From contig JAHHLP010000430.1 in the NCBI GenBank assembly GCA_018679295.1, positions 1 to 9,130 on the forward strand: a stretch of DNA of 9,130 nucleotides, in the 5' to 3' direction. Shown here piece after piece: positions 1 to 6,991 of the stretch; positions within the stretch are counted from its first letter, which is position 1; every line of letters starts with the position of its first letter. The DNA is from Rhodothermia bacterium (GTDB taxonomy: Bacteria; Bacteroidota; Rhodothermia; Rhodothermales; JABDKH01). A model generated the notes under the pieces. The model was not told where the DNA came from. It saw nothing but the letters and a program-made list of their open reading frames with translations, and made no database searches. The translations under genes and the position numbers were made by a program.

Positions 1-461
1 ATTATGTGCGTCGACCACACGTCACTAAACGACGGCAGTATGTCTGCGTATTGGCGAGCGATGCTGGTGAAGACTGCGGAACCGTCTGGCGTAGTGTGGA
101 GATATCCAAAATCGCCCTTCAAACCAACAAATAGGAAACCCTGACTACCTGTAGCTAGAGACCGAACAGTAGATTTGAGAGAGATAACTAAGTCCCACGT
201 CTCCCCGTCATACGCCGAGATCCCCCTCTTGCTTCCGACGTAGATTACACCACGGTCATCTTGCGTTATCGCCCAATTCTGGGGTTCCACGGCCTCGTAA
301 TCAGACGACGGAAATGCTGCGAAGTGTGCGGTTGCGCCCGCCTGAAAAGTGACGTCCCAGCTGTCTAAGACCGACGTTTGACCTGACGCGGTATTTAGAC
401 AGAGGATGGACAGAGCAAGAATTGCCGTCAACAAACCGGTGAAGACTGACGGGGATCGCAT
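1..461 (-). CDS. Exported beta-propeller sensor protein, N-terminal part (3' end beyond the window)
   Basis: The 153 visible residues form an open reading frame from an ATG at 461 that leaves the window at its left edge. It begins with a signal peptide (basic MRSPS, hydrophobic core about residues 7-22, likely cleavage after ASG or ASGQ near 27). From about residue 59 come blades of the two-component-regulator propeller type: NWAITQDDRGVIYVGS followed by GISAYDGETW, then VRSLATGSQGFLFVG and GDFGYL. In the family such propellers are periplasmic ligand sensors, usually continued by a Y_Y_Y domain, a membrane helix and a histidine kinase, LuxR-type or other output domain. None of that output part is visible, so the class of signalling protein cannot be told. 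It is divergent from the repeat lipoprotein gene. I see no clear ribosome binding site; the signal peptide supports this start. Confidence 0.85.
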   Translation of the reverse strand, partial: MRSPSVFTGLLTAILALSILCLNTASGQTSVLDSWDVTFQAGATAHFAAFPSSDYEAVEPQNWAITQDDRGVIYVGSKRGISAYDGETWDLVISLKSTVRSLATGSQGFLFVGLKGDFGYLHTTPDGSAVFTSIARQYADILPSFSDVWSTHI

Positions 462-576
462 AGGCGAACTGAACGACGAGCTTGGATACACTCGTCAATT
501 AGTGTCGTCCTCTCTTTGTGTTTCTAAAGACCCGTTCCAGTTATGAATTAAGCCTAAGTCGTTGACGACCAAAGAC

Positions 577-605
577 TTGAAAAAGTCCAAACAAAGCTGT
601 ATCAT
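577..605 (+). promoter_or_regulatory. Sigma-70-like promoter of the repeat lipoprotein gene
   Basis: TTGAAA at 577-582 and TATCAT at 600-605 each match the sigma-70 consensus in five of six positions and are 17 bases apart. Transcription would begin near 612, giving a leader of about 40 bases before the ATG at 652. The rest of the 462-651 spacer between the two divergent genes shows no other signal I can support. Confidence 0.55.
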
Positions 606-651
606 AATCGGTATCTGTATGAGACCAAGAAACATCCGGCGGGGTGGGAAA

Positions 652-921
652 ATGAAGTACTTGGGAAAGAGCTTGTGGCTAAGTGGGCTCCTTTCATTTG
701 CGTTAGTTGCTTGGTTTACCGGCTGCACGGCGGACTCTCTAGTTGGACCAGAGGCGTCGGTGAATGGCGGAGGTACCACCACCGGTGATGGGACCAATAC
801 CTTCGGCGGTGGCACGACAACTGGCGATGGTGGGAACGCATATGGCGGAGGTACTACTACAGGGGATGGCACCAATACCTTCGGCGGTGGAACGACAACT
901 GGCGATGGTGGAAACGTGTAG
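652..921 (+). CDS. Small lipoprotein with four 13-residue Gly/Thr-rich repeats
   Basis: This 89-residue protein belongs to no family I recognise. It starts with a lipoprotein-type signal: MKYLGKS, a hydrophobic core to about residue 22, and a lipobox-like FTGC with Cys25 as the likely lipidated residue (Phe at -3 is less usual than Leu). After a short linker the rest, from residue 39, is four tandem units: GGGTTTGDGTNTF, GGGTTTGDGGNAY, GGGTTTGDGTNTF and GGGTTTGDGGNV. They alternate in an A-B-A-B pattern. The tail is low in charge, with one Asp per unit, and is probably extended at the cell surface. The ATG at 652 is chosen because it follows a purine-rich GGGGTGGG, directly precedes the signal peptide, and lies downstream of the predicted transcription start; TTG at 562 or ATG at 619 in the same frame would bury the signal. 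The gene has its own promoter and terminator and so looks monocistronic. Function unknown. Confidence 0.75.
   Translation: MKYLGKSLWLSGLLSFALVAWFTGCTADSLVGPEASVNGGGTTTGDGTNTFGGGTTTGDGGNAYGGGTTTGDGTNTFGGGTTTGDGGNV
766..921 (+). repeat. Four tandem 39-bp units, organised as two 78-bp A-B pairs
   Basis: The units lie at 766-804, 805-843, 844-882 and 883-921, in frame within the lipoprotein gene. Units 1 and 3 differ at five bases, all synonymous. Units 2 and 4 differ by two synonymous bases over the first eleven codons and then diverge in the last two, where the stop codon TAG takes the place of the TAT codon of unit 2. The array ends exactly at the stop. Confidence 0.9.
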
Positions 922-943
922 CCCAAAACCATTCTAAACACGT

Positions 944-981
944 AAGCCTAACCCTAACCAGGGTTAGGCTTTTCTTTTTTT
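944..981 (+). terminator. Intrinsic terminator after the lipoprotein gene
   Basis: An 11-bp perfect stem (AAGCCTAACCC at 944-954 pairing with GGGTTAGGCTT at 961-971) with a six-base loop is followed by a T-rich run to 981 (one C within it). It lies 22 bases after the lipoprotein stop. The T-run overlaps the first two bases of the start codon of the next gene. Confidence 0.9.
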
Positions 982-2131
982 GCCTACAACGCAAAAACGG
1001 CCTCTCATAGCATTTCTCATCACAGGCGATATCCTGCACAATTCAAGGGGCATCCGCCAAATCCACGCCCTACTTGAACATGGATTTCGAGTCAAGACAT
1101 TCTCCATGACGGACGCGGTGGAGAGTCGGCGAGAACCCCCCAGTGAGACAGCCTGGCTCTCAGCACCAAATCAGTCGGGACCCAGATTCTTCTGGGCATG
1201 GCATCGTCGAATCTCAAAAGCGGCTCTCGAATCACCAGCCGACATCTTCCACGCAAGCGACCTCTACACCCTGGCCGCCGCTGTAAAGGCGTCGCGACGC
1301 CACCGCGCCAAGTGCACATATGATGCTCGAGAGCTGTATGCCAACGTAGTGTCCACCGTGAACCGCCCCTACGTATCGTGGTTCTGGCGCCTCATAGAGA
1401 GATCCTACATCCGCCAATGCGAAGCCACCTTCACGGTAAGCAACTCCATTGCCGACCTGATTGCTCTCCGGTACGCCGTGCCAACCCCCACCGTCGTCGA
1501 GAACGTCCCTCCCTACCGAACACGAGCGGACAATGCCGGAAAAACCGGATTGCGAAGACGTCTAAACCTTAGCAAGAGCGAAGTTCTGATCATCCATCAA
1601 GGTCAGATGCGACCCTACCGTGGATGCGAAGTACTGGTCCGAGCAGTGCCAATGCTTGACAAGCGGGCTCATGTCGCATTCCTTGGATCGGGCCCGCTGG
1701 CGCCTGAACTGAAAGTGCTGGCGGCGTCTCTCGGGTGCTCCAACCGAGTCCACTTCATAGATCCCGTCCCCCCAGACCAGTTGCTAGATATCACGGCCGA
1801 AACCGACATCGGCGTCACTTTGCTTGAGGACGTCTGTCTGAATCATCACTATGCCCTTCCAAACAAGTTGTTCGAATACCTTGCAGCAGGCATTCCCGTG
1901 CTCGGCTCTAACCTGCCCGAAATTGCGAAGGTGATTCATCAGTTCAACGTTGGGCTTGTCTGTAATCCTGGAGACTCTGCCGACACCGCGTCCAAACTCA
2001 ATCAGATGGTGATCAACAAGGATGCGCGTGTACGATGGAGCACCAACACGTCGACAGTGTTCGAAACAATTAACTGGGAGTCGGCATCTCAACGAATGCT
2101 CGAGAGGTTTAGAAAGGCACTGGAAGCTTAG
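980..2131 (+). CDS. Glycosyltransferase family 4 (GT-B fold)
   Basis: The 383-residue product has the length and layout of GT4 enzymes, which transfer a sugar from an activated nucleotide donor to a glycan or lipid acceptor on the cytoplasmic side of the membrane. The N-terminal Rossmann half opens with RPLIAFLITGDI and GIRQIHALLEHGF. The C-terminal donor-binding half begins around HQGQMRPYRG (206-215) and carries AFLGSGPL and the NKLFEYLAAGIPVLGSNLPE stretch from residue 295, with Glu299 in the place of the family's donor-contacting glutamate. Donor and acceptor cannot be told. The start is constrained: an in-frame stop lies at 965-967, no ATG precedes the first beta strand, and TTG at 980 is the only usable start. 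It has no visible ribosome binding site and sits in the terminator T-tract. It probably forms a unit with the thioredoxin-like gene two bases downstream. Confidence 0.85.
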   Translation: MPTTQKRPLIAFLITGDILHNSRGIRQIHALLEHGFRVKTFSMTDAVESRREPPSETAWLSAPNQSGPRFFWAWHRRISKAALESPADIFHASDLYTLAAAVKASRRHRAKCTYDARELYANVVSTVNRPYVSWFWRLIERSYIRQCEATFTVSNSIADLIALRYAVPTPTVVENVPPYRTRADNAGKTGLRRRLNLSKSEVLIIHQGQMRPYRGCEVLVRAVPMLDKRAHVAFLGSGPLAPELKVLAASLGCSNRVHFIDPVPPDQLLDITAETDIGVTLLEDVCLNHHYALPNKLFEYLAAGIPVLGSNLPEIAKVIHQFNVGLVCNPGDSADTASKLNQMVINKDARVRWSTNTSTVFETINWESASQRMLERFRKALEA

Positions 2132-2133
2132 AT

Positions 2134-2640
2134 TTGAAGCCAAGACCGCATTTCCTGTTGCTGCTTTGGATTGGAATAGCAACGCTCCCATCAGCCCATG
2201 CACAATCCGCGACTGAGCCGGCTACCGGGATCAACTGGCAGTCATTCCAGGATGGCCTGTCGAGTTCGAAAGAAAGCTCGACTAAGCTTCTGGTCGACGT
2301 ATATGCGCCGTGGTGCGGCTGGTGCTCCAGACTCCAGGCAGATGTATACTCGACAAGCCAGGTCCGCTCCTATGTAAACGAGCACTTCACCGTCGCCCGC
2401 CTCAACATAGATGAGATGGATGACACCCTATCCTTCAAAGGCTACACGCTGTCATCCGGCGAACTTGCCATGGGCCTGGGAGCGTCCGGAACCCCGACAA
2501 CCGTCTTTCTCGATACCGATGGTGACTATATCACCAGACTGCCCGGCTATCTGGGTCCCGAGGAATTCTTGACCGTCCTCCGCTTTATCGCCACCGATGC
2601 CTACCTGACCAAATCCTTCGAGGAATTTGCAGGGCTGTAG
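2134..2640 (+). CDS. Exported thioredoxin-fold protein with WCGWC motif
   Basis: This 168-residue protein begins with a signal peptide (KPRPH, hydrophobic residues 8-18, SAHA before a likely cleavage near 23-24). The thioredoxin domain has LLVDVYAPWCGWC with the redox pair Cys61 and Cys64, and the cis-proline region GTPTT (Pro121) followed by FLDTDGDYITRLPGY. These mark a periplasmic or outer-envelope thiol-disulphide protein of the thioredoxin_7/DsbD-C-terminal-like type. Whether it reduces or oxidises partners is not evident. The start is a TTG two bases after the glycosyltransferase stop; it is the first possible start after an in-frame stop at 2110, and GGAAG at 2122-2126 is a plausible ribosome binding site, so translation is probably coupled. 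Its last 40 bases overlap the end of prmC on the other strand. Confidence 0.85.
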   Translation: MKPRPHFLLLLWIGIATLPSAHAQSATEPATGINWQSFQDGLSSSKESSTKLLVDVYAPWCGWCSRLQADVYSTSQVRSYVNEHFTVARLNIDEMDDTLSFKGYTLSSGELAMGLGASGTPTTVFLDTDGDYITRLPGYLGPEEFLTVLRFIATDAYLTKSFEEFAGL

Positions 2641-3494
2641 AGGCCTCGTACGATACGATCCCTGCCCGCCAGATCCTTCACAATGCGAACTGCTGTAATG
2701 GAGTCTGTCCGCAGCATCAGCGATTCGACCTCCCGCGAACGGTCCGCATGAACTTCAACGATCAGGGCGCCGCCCGATCGAGCAAGCGTCTCTGTCCGAG
2801 AAAGCAATAATCGGTAGTACTCGAGCGGGTCTTCTTTGGTGAAGAGGGCCGCGTGGGGCTCGTGCTCAATCACGCGCCGCTCAACCGATGTCATTTCGTC
2901 AGGATGGATATATGGTGGATTGGAGACCACAACATCAAAAGGGCCGCCTCGCGGATTGAAGGCCGGATTCCGAAGGTCTGCACGCACAAACGTTGCCCGA
3001 ACCGCATTCCTCTTGGCGTTGCGCATTGCAACCCGGATGGATTCCCGGGACACGTCGACGGCGACAACTCTTGCGTCGGGGCGCGATCGAGCTACGGCGA
3101 CGGCGATGCAACCGCTGCCCGTCCCAACATCGAGTACAGATGGATTGTCCTTTGCAGAGATCTCGTCCAGAACCTGTTCGACAAGTATCTCAGTCTCGGG
3201 TCGCGGGATCAGAACTGCCGGGGAGACCTCAAAGCGAAGCCCGTAGAACTCAGCCCAACCGAGAATGTATTGCACGGGAACTCCGGCGATCCGTTTCGCC
3301 ACTACTGACCGAAACTCCTCGGCATCGTCAGTCGCCACGTTCCGATCTGGGTAGGCAATAATTTCGGCCCGGCCGACTCCGAGAATGTGGCCCAGCATCA
3401 AATCCGCCTCGCGAATTGCCTCAGTCCTTGGCACCGCGTCCATCGACCGTGCCGCCCATTTCCGCAACTCTCCGACCGATGTTCTGCCTTCCAT
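2601..3494 (-). CDS. prmC: Peptide chain release factor N5-glutamine methyltransferase
   Basis: PrmC (HemK) methylates the glutamine of the GGQ motif in release factors RF1 and RF2, using S-adenosylmethionine, and so tunes translation termination in the cytoplasm. Numbered from the ATG at 3494 (297 residues, slightly above the usual 275-290), the sequence shows the N-terminal helical domain, QYILG (75-79), IPRPETE (96-102), the SAM-binding DVGTGSGC (glycines at 124-128) and the catalytic NPPY (192-195). A TTG at 3527 would add 11 residues and has GAGAGG three bases upstream, so it remains possible; I prefer the ATG for length. The C-terminus (about the last 12 residues) is an extension beyond the conserved GRDRIVRG and forms the overlap with the thioredoxin-like gene. 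The release factor gene prfA, a common neighbour, is not seen here. It is divergent from glgP. Confidence 0.93.
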   Translation of the reverse strand: MEGRTSVGELRKWAARSMDAVPRTEAIREADLMLGHILGVGRAEIIAYPDRNVATDDAEEFRSVVAKRIAGVPVQYILGWAEFYGLRFEVSPAVLIPRPETEILVEQVLDEISAKDNPSVLDVGTGSGCIAVAVARSRPDARVVAVDVSRESIRVAMRNAKRNAVRATFVRADLRNPAFNPRGGPFDVVVSNPPYIHPDEMTSVERRVIEHEPHAALFTKEDPLEYYRLLLSRTETLARSGGALIVEVHADRSREVESLMLRTDSITAVRIVKDLAGRDRIVRGLYSPANSSKDLVR

Positions 3495-3717
3495 TTTCGC
3501 CAACCATGTGGCTCTAGTTCCTGTCAAAATCCTCTCAGTATCTTCAAGAGAATCGGGGTTATATTTTGAAGCTTCACCGAAAGTTACGCCTGACCCGGCT
3601 ACATGTAGTCAACAGCTTGATTTCGTCTACGGGGAGTTCCCACACTCCGGTGGTGGATGCGCGCTCCCGAGGCCAAGCAATCGATACCTACTCCCACGAA
3701 CGTCTATTGTCCAGCAA
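3495..3717. other. Divergent intergenic region between prmC and glgP
   Basis: These 223 bases must hold the promoters for both divergent genes. I see an AT-rich core at 3559-3568 and two perfect 10-bp palindromes, TGAAGCTTCA at 3567-3576 and CTACATGTAG at 3599-3608, but no promoter pair good enough to call. A reading frame open through this region in phase with glgP has no start near it and no recognisable protein sequence. Confidence 0.5.
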
Positions 3718-5763
3718 ATGACTACGCGTCAAAAACTCAAGCAGATAGCCGCCAATCTATGGTGGTCATGGCAACCTGACGCCATCGACCTCTTTCGTCA
3801 GCTAAACCCGGACGTTTTCGGCGCAACGGATAACAACCCGCTTAGAGCTGTAAAACACTCCCGAAGCGAAGTCCTGTCCGACACCGAATTCAACCGCAAG
3901 GTGGATGCCGTGTACACCCGACTTCAGGCGTATCTATCAACCGACGGTGAGCTGGCTGCGGCACCACGCATTGCCTATTTCTGCATGGAGTACGGCCTTC
4001 ACGAGAGCCTGCCGCTGTATTCGGGTGGTCTGGGGATCCTCGCCGGAGACCACACCAAAGCGGCCTCTGATCTTGGAGTTCCGCTTACGGCGGTGGGCCT
4101 GTTCCTCCGCGAAGGATACTTCAAGCAGTATTTCAACGAGAAAGGTCAGCAGCAAGCTGACTACCCAGCGAAGCCGGTCACATCGCTCCCGATCGAGCTT
4201 GCCGAGAACGACAGCGGAGACCCTATCACCGTGACAGTTCACCTCGGCCACCAGCCCATTGTTCTCCGTGCATGGATCCTTAGCGTTGGCAGAAGCAGAC
4301 TGGTCCTGCTGGATTGCGATATCGATCCCAATCCGTTCCAATATCGCTACCTGACCCGAAGACTGTACGCAGGTGATACTCGAACGCGAATCAGACAGGA
4401 AATCCTGCTCGGCATCGGAGGCCTCAGAATGCTCCGTGCACTTGGTGAAGAACCCGAGCGGTATCACATGAACGAAGGGCACTGCGCCTTCGTTGGCCTC
4501 GAACTAATGAGAGAGCGCTTGGCTACCGGCCAAAGTCGCGACGAAGCGGAACAGTGGGTTCGTGACCACTGCATATTCACCACCCACACACCAGTGAAGG
4601 CGGGTCACGACAGGTTTGACTCTGATCTGTTCCTTGATCAGATGTCCCACTACAGGTCGGAACTGGCAATGTCGGACGGCGATCTTCTTTCGTACGGGAG
4701 GGCCAACCCGGCAGATGTTTCGGAACCGTTTACGATGACGATTCTGGGGCTGCGCCTCGCTTCGATTACTAACGGCGTGTCCAGACTGAACGGAGAGGTG
4801 GCCCGCGCCCAGTGGCATCACCTCTTCCCGGAGAAGCCCGTAGAGCAGGTCCCGATTGGACACGTCACCAACGGCGTTCATTTGCCGACTTGGACGAGCC
4901 CGCTCGCACGACCGTTTCTCGACTCTCGGCTTCCAGGTTGGCTCGAAGATCCGGACGCCTGGCTCAATGTGGATCAGATTCCCGACAACGAACTCTGGGA
5001 ATACAGGCGTCAACTGCGAAAGGCGCTTATCGAATTCGCTCAAGAAAGAGGCAGGAAACAAACGCTGCCGCAGAATCCCAGCCTGGACCCGGACGTCCTT
5101 ACAATTGGGTTCGCTCGTCGGTTTGCAACCTATAAGAGGGCGCCGCTGTTTTTCCACGACATGCAACGCGCGATTGAGTTCTTTGCGTCAGAAGATCGTC
5201 CACTCCAGATGATCTACGCGGGAAAGGCGCATCCAGCCGATTCGAGCGGAAAGGAGTTCATTCGCCATATCTATGAACTGACTCAGCATCCAGCGCTCCA
5301 CGGGCGACTGGTCTTTCTTGAGAACTACGACATGGAAATCGGTCGGATGCTCGTCTCTGGTGCGGACGTCTGGCTGAACAACCCGCGGCGACCGTACGAA
5401 GCGAGCGGGACAAGCGGCCAGAAAGTTGCCGTACATGGAGGACTTAACTTCTCCATACTCGATGGCTGGTGGCCGGAAGGATTTGACGGAACCAACGGCT
5501 GGTCAATAGGCATGGATTCTTCAGCGGCATATATGGACCCTGCCGTGCAGGATGACCAAGACGCGGGCTTCATCTATGATACTCTCGAGACGAGCATTCT
5601 TCCAGCTTTCTACGATCGCAATGGGGGCCAAATCCCAGAAGGCTGGATCACAATGATGCGGAGCGCAATGAGGAAGCTGCCATACCAGTTTTCAGCCCGG
5701 CGTATGGTCCGCGACTACGCAGTCAACTACTACATGGTAGAGGCGCTACCGACAGGTGGATAG
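3718..5763 (+). CDS. glgP: Alpha-glucan (glycogen/maltodextrin) phosphorylase, GT35
   Basis: The enzyme cleaves alpha-1,4-glucan with phosphate to release glucose 1-phosphate, using pyridoxal phosphate, in glycogen breakdown. The 681 residues fit the short alpha-glucan phosphorylase branch found in many bacteria and archaea, not the longer E. coli/animal type. Visible landmarks are NLWWSW (13-18), CMEYGLHESLPLYSGGLG (89-106) followed by AGDH, HMNEGH (250-255), FTTHTPVKAGHD (287-298), HVTNGVHLPTW, GFARRFATYKR (464-474), and EASGTSGQK (561-569), where Lys569 is the expected pyridoxal phosphate Schiff-base lysine. The ATG at 3718 is chosen because NLWWSW normally lies close to the N-terminus; the open frame upstream runs antisense to prmC and carries no family sequence. 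No Shine-Dalgarno sequence is visible. No other glycogen gene is adjacent. It converges on the acylphosphatase gene with 48 bases between the stops and no clear terminator. Confidence 0.93.
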   Translation: MTTRQKLKQIAANLWWSWQPDAIDLFRQLNPDVFGATDNNPLRAVKHSRSEVLSDTEFNRKVDAVYTRLQAYLSTDGELAAAPRIAYFCMEYGLHESLPLYSGGLGILAGDHTKAASDLGVPLTAVGLFLREGYFKQYFNEKGQQQADYPAKPVTSLPIELAENDSGDPITVTVHLGHQPIVLRAWILSVGRSRLVLLDCDIDPNPFQYRYLTRRLYAGDTRTRIRQEILLGIGGLRMLRALGEEPERYHMNEGHCAFVGLELMRERLATGQSRDEAEQWVRDHCIFTTHTPVKAGHDRFDSDLFLDQMSHYRSELAMSDGDLLSYGRANPADVSEPFTMTILGLRLASITNGVSRLNGEVARAQWHHLFPEKPVEQVPIGHVTNGVHLPTWTSPLARPFLDSRLPGWLEDPDAWLNVDQIPDNELWEYRRQLRKALIEFAQERGRKQTLPQNPSLDPDVLTIGFARRFATYKRAPLFFHDMQRAIEFFASEDRPLQMIYAGKAHPADSSGKEFIRHIYELTQHPALHGRLVFLENYDMEIGRMLVSGADVWLNNPRRPYEASGTSGQKVAVHGGLNFSILDGWWPEGFDGTNGWSIGMDSSAAYMDPAVQDDQDAGFIYDTLETSILPAFYDRNGGQIPEGWITMMRSAMRKLPYQFSARRMVRDYAVNYYMVEALPTGG

Positions 5764-5811
5764 TCGTGGAAGTCTACCAAGCATGACGCAAGGAAACTGG
5801 GTGCCGGCTCT

Positions 5812-6078
5812 CTAATACCCGACCTCAAAAGGATCGGGCAGCTTGGACTCGCCAGCATCAAGGGGTCCGGTTTGCAGTGATTCTACACGCGAAGACGGCG
5901 GACCCAGGCTCACGCGGGTCACGAACTCATCCATATCCTCCGGTCGTCCTGCGGCAGCTATACGGACCGATCCGTCACGTTCGTTTCTCACCCATCCCCT
6001 GATTCCCAGTCGGCGGGCGTGACTGCTAACGAAATGTCGGAAGCCCACACCCTGGACCCGACCGTGGACGGATATCAT
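5812..6078 (-). CDS. acyP: Acylphosphatase
   Basis: Acylphosphatase hydrolyses carboxyl-phosphate bonds in small acyl phosphates such as acetyl phosphate or 1,3-bisphosphoglycerate, in the cytoplasm. The 88-residue length is typical. The signature HGRVQGVGFRHF holds the phosphate-binding loop and catalytic Arg14; GWVRNERDGSV holds the catalytic Asn32. The C-terminus is the usual short hydrophobic strand (FEVGY). The ATG at 6078 has GGAGG about 11 bases upstream and no alternative in-frame start before it; the N-terminus is a few residues shorter than in many members. It lies 53 bases downstream of the phenylalanine hydroxylase gene on the same strand and may be co-transcribed, though no functional link is known to me. 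Confidence 0.93.
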   Translation of the reverse strand: MISVHGRVQGVGFRHFVSSHARRLGIRGWVRNERDGSVRIAAAGRPEDMDEFVTRVSLGPPSSRVESLQTGPLDAGESKLPDPFEVGY

Positions 6079-6131
6079 GGCAAGACGTCCCTCCGATTCG
6101 GCTTGACCTGTATTTCCCCGACTATCGATGA

Positions 6132-6959
6132 CTAGAGAAGCCCACGACTTCGCGTCCAGGATTTGAACCCGTCAACAAGTTGCTCAAAAGACTCAAGAGC
6201 AAACAGGACGTCCTGAAGATGCCACACGTCGTAATCCTGCTCAACAACCAGTTCAGGATCGAACGGGTGAACGGTTACGGCGTCCGACAGCGCATGCGTA
6301 ACCTCGTTCTTTGATGACAAAATGCCAGCTCCAAACACCCGCATGCCCTCTTCTTGGCTGATCAGTCCAAACTCGACCGTAAACCAGTGCAAACGTTCCA
6401 GCTTGATCCTGTCTACTCCCCGGCCATTCAGGGCAGCGCGACCGAACAACTGATAGAAGTCAGCGAACGCGGGCTCGGTCAACATGGGCATGTGACCAAA
6501 AATATCATGAAAGAGATCGGGCGCGGGGGTGTAGTCGAGCTCTTCTCTGCCTCGAATGTAGTCGGTTGATGGGAAGATGCGCTCCGAAAGGAGCTCAAAG
6601 AAATCCTTCTCATGCAGAAGGCCGGGGACGCGAGCCACCTGCCATGAGGTTGCCTCTGTCAGTTTGGCGCTGAGATCTGCAAGATGAGGGATCGATCCCG
6701 CGGTCATCTCCAGGATTTCAACGCCTTGAAGGAACGCGTCGCCCGCCCGACCTTTAAGCAGCTTCACCTGACGATCGAAGAGGATATTCCACGTATCGTG
6801 GTCCAGGGCCGGATAATCGGGATAGGTAATCTCATCGCCAATCGGTGCTCCGCCTTGCGGTAGGTGCTGCGGCGAGCACCGGGGATCGATACCCTCCGCT
6901 GCTGCCTTCTCGTAGGCACTGAGCTCCGCGGTCTTATCTATGTCACCTTGTACTATCAT
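6132..6959 (-). CDS. phhA: Phenylalanine 4-hydroxylase (pterin-dependent)
   Basis: The enzyme converts phenylalanine to tyrosine using O2, a tetrahydropterin and non-haem iron; it serves phenylalanine breakdown or tyrosine supply in the cytoplasm. The 275 residues are the catalytic domain alone, as in other bacterial enzymes, without the ACT regulatory domain of animal forms. The iron ligands of the 2-His-1-Glu triad are visible: His151 and His156 in PDLFHDIFGHMPML, and Glu196 in HWFTVEFGLI. Other family landmarks include YPDY near residue 46, IPHLADLS (90-97) and the C-terminal helix. The pterin-recycling partner (PhhB, a carbinolamine dehydratase) is not in the window. The ATG at 6959 has no good ribosome binding site. 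The 80-base upstream gap carries a palindrome that may be an operator. Confidence 0.95.
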   Translation of the reverse strand: MIVQGDIDKTAELSAYEKAAAEGIDPRCSPQHLPQGGAPIGDEITYPDYPALDHDTWNILFDRQVKLLKGRAGDAFLQGVEILEMTAGSIPHLADLSAKLTEATSWQVARVPGLLHEKDFFELLSERIFPSTDYIRGREELDYTPAPDLFHDIFGHMPMLTEPAFADFYQLFGRAALNGRGVDRIKLERLHWFTVEFGLISQEEGMRVFGAGILSSKNEVTHALSDAVTVHPFDPELVVEQDYDVWHLQDVLFALESFEQLVDGFKSWTRSRGLL

Positions 6960-6979
6960 CGAATAGAGGCAATACTCTC

Positions 6980-6991
6980 GGAAGCGCTTCC
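6980..6991. promoter_or_regulatory. Perfect 12-bp palindrome GGAAGCGCTTCC upstream of phhA, possible operator
   Basis: The palindrome lies 20 bases before the hydroxylase start codon. Its core AAGCGCTT has the shape of operators bound by LacI-family repressors (AA-R-CG-Y-TT). A weak -10-like TATAGG (minus strand, 6995-7000) sits three bases upstream of it, which would place the palindrome across the transcription start. Binding is inference; no regulator gene is in the window. Confidence 0.35.

Noticed and set aside
766..921. RTX-type or EF-hand-like calcium-binding repeats
   Set aside because: The unit has one Asp and lacks the GGxGxD nonapeptide and the DxDGxxD pattern, so calcium binding cannot be supported.
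495..941. Proline/valine-rich open frame opposite the lipoprotein repeats
   Set aside because: It is the antisense shadow of the Gly/Thr repeat and reads through the terminator; the plus-strand gene has the promoter, signal peptide and synonymous variation.
944..971. Telomere-like CCCTAA/TTAGGG pattern
   Set aside because: It is explained by the two arms of the terminator stem and does not repeat.
3385..3717. N-terminal extension of glgP in the same open frame
   Set aside because: It runs antisense to the start of prmC, has no family similarity, and the normal N-terminus begins at 3718.
3937..4482. Long open frames antisense to glgP (also 4504-5166)
   Set aside because: They have no recognisable protein features and fully overlap strongly conserved glgP sequence.
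5736..5750. Hairpin GGTAG-CTACC near the end of glgP as a terminator
   Set aside because: It lies inside the coding region, has a five-bp stem and no T-tract.
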